A stretch of 7,861 bases of DNA from an uncultured Lacticaseibacillus sp. (GTDB taxonomy: Bacteria; Bacillota; Bacilli; Lactobacillales; Lactobacillaceae): assembly GCA_934339215.1 (NCBI GenBank), contig CAKRHU010000062.1:1-7861 (forward strand), read 5' to 3'. Within the stretch, counting starts at the first letter, position 1, and every line of letters starts with the position of its first letter. A program made the position numbers and the translations under genes. Positions 7,611 to 7,861 of the stretch are shown here, one piece after another. The notes under the pieces were generated by a model, which was not told the origin of the DNA, did no database searches, and worked only from the letters and a program-made list of their open reading frames with translations.

Positions 7611-7861
7611 TTGCGAGTTTGGACGATCCAACCAGTCAGCTTATTCGAAGCGTTGCAACAGCAAAGGATTCTTTATGCAGACTTCAATCAATCCCAATAT
7701 CATGACTTTGATGATTTTGTTCAGGCGTATGCTTGGATTGCCAATCAAATGTCGCGCTGTGTTAGACCGCACTTGCTGGCGTGAAGGTGCCATTTTGGGC
7801 GTGGCACACAGTTGACTGGAAATATCGTAAGGGGGATTTGCGAACGGCATTGTTTCGCAAT
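7611..7861 (+). pseudogene. DUF3841 family protein, frameshifted and cut by the window end
   Basis: From TTG 7611 the frame reads (M)RVWTIQPVSLFEALQQQ, then VQAYAWIANQM, the typical N-terminus of DUF3841 proteins, until a stop at 7782-7784. The family's next block continues in another frame: GVKVPFWAWHTVDWKYRK and GDLRTALFRN, open from 7766 to the window edge. Adding one base after 7768 would join them as MSRCVRPALAGVKVPFWAW, so one base appears to be missing. No slippery heptamer for programmed frameshifting is visible. The function of DUF3841 is unknown. The gene starts 11 bases after jetD with no terminator between, so it is likely co-transcribed. A sequencing error could also produce the shift; the 3' part lies outside the window. 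Confidence 0.72.

Noticed and set aside
7757..7784. Programmed frameshift in the DUF3841 gene
   Set aside because: No X-XXY-YYZ slippery site is visible; a simple one-base loss or sequencing error is more likely.
1..7861. CRISPR array, tRNA, rRNA or insertion-sequence ends
   Set aside because: No regularly spaced repeats, cloverleaf-like sequence, terminal inverted repeats or transposase were seen.

Overview
This window looks like an accessory, defence-type region from a low- to mid-GC Gram-positive bacterium, most likely a lactobacillus-like Firmicute. The reasons are the strong GGAGG-type ribosome binding sites, TTG start codons, sigma-A-like promoter elements, a bacillus-style hairpin-plus-T-run terminator and the protein families present. 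The species cannot be named from the sequence alone. All convincing genes are on the + strand.

Region 1 (1-691) holds the 3' end of an unidentified gene, then an SRA-like domain (ScoMcrA/type IV restriction style) that would read modified cytosine. The two are in the same frame and separated only by one TAG at 151-153. The second part has no convincing ribosome binding site, so together they may be one gene broken by a nonsense change. A strong intrinsic terminator at 654-691 closes this unit.

Region 2 (692-1086) is an AT-rich intergenic stretch without a gene. It carries inverted repeats of ATTTATT at 910-935, a TTGACA-17-TATGCT promoter at 973-1001, a second TATAAT at 1053-1058, and the ribosome binding site of the next gene.

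Region 3 (1087-7599) is a complete four-gene cluster with overlapping genes: a kleisin-like protein (JetA), a MukE-like winged-helix protein (JetB), a MukB/SMC-like ATPase (JetC) and a Toprim nuclease (JetD). This is the architecture of a Wadjet (MksBEFG/EptABCD-type) anti-plasmid SMC system. In characterised Wadjets, JetABC extrudes DNA loops and JetD cleaves circular DNA. The ATPase motifs and the Toprim acidic residues are intact, so the cluster looks functional. Its JetD is compact (about 270 aa) and resembles DUF2399, and its JetB is large (about 338 aa), so it resembles the DUF2397/2398/2399-type branch rather than the best-studied type I.

Region 4 (7600-7861) starts a fifth gene 11 bases after jetD, with its ribosome binding site touching the jetD stop. 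It reads as a DUF3841 family protein, but one base is missing near 7768, so the copy is frameshifted; it also runs off the window end. The layout (modified-DNA reader, SMC anti-plasmid system, DUF3841) fits a defence island with decaying edges.
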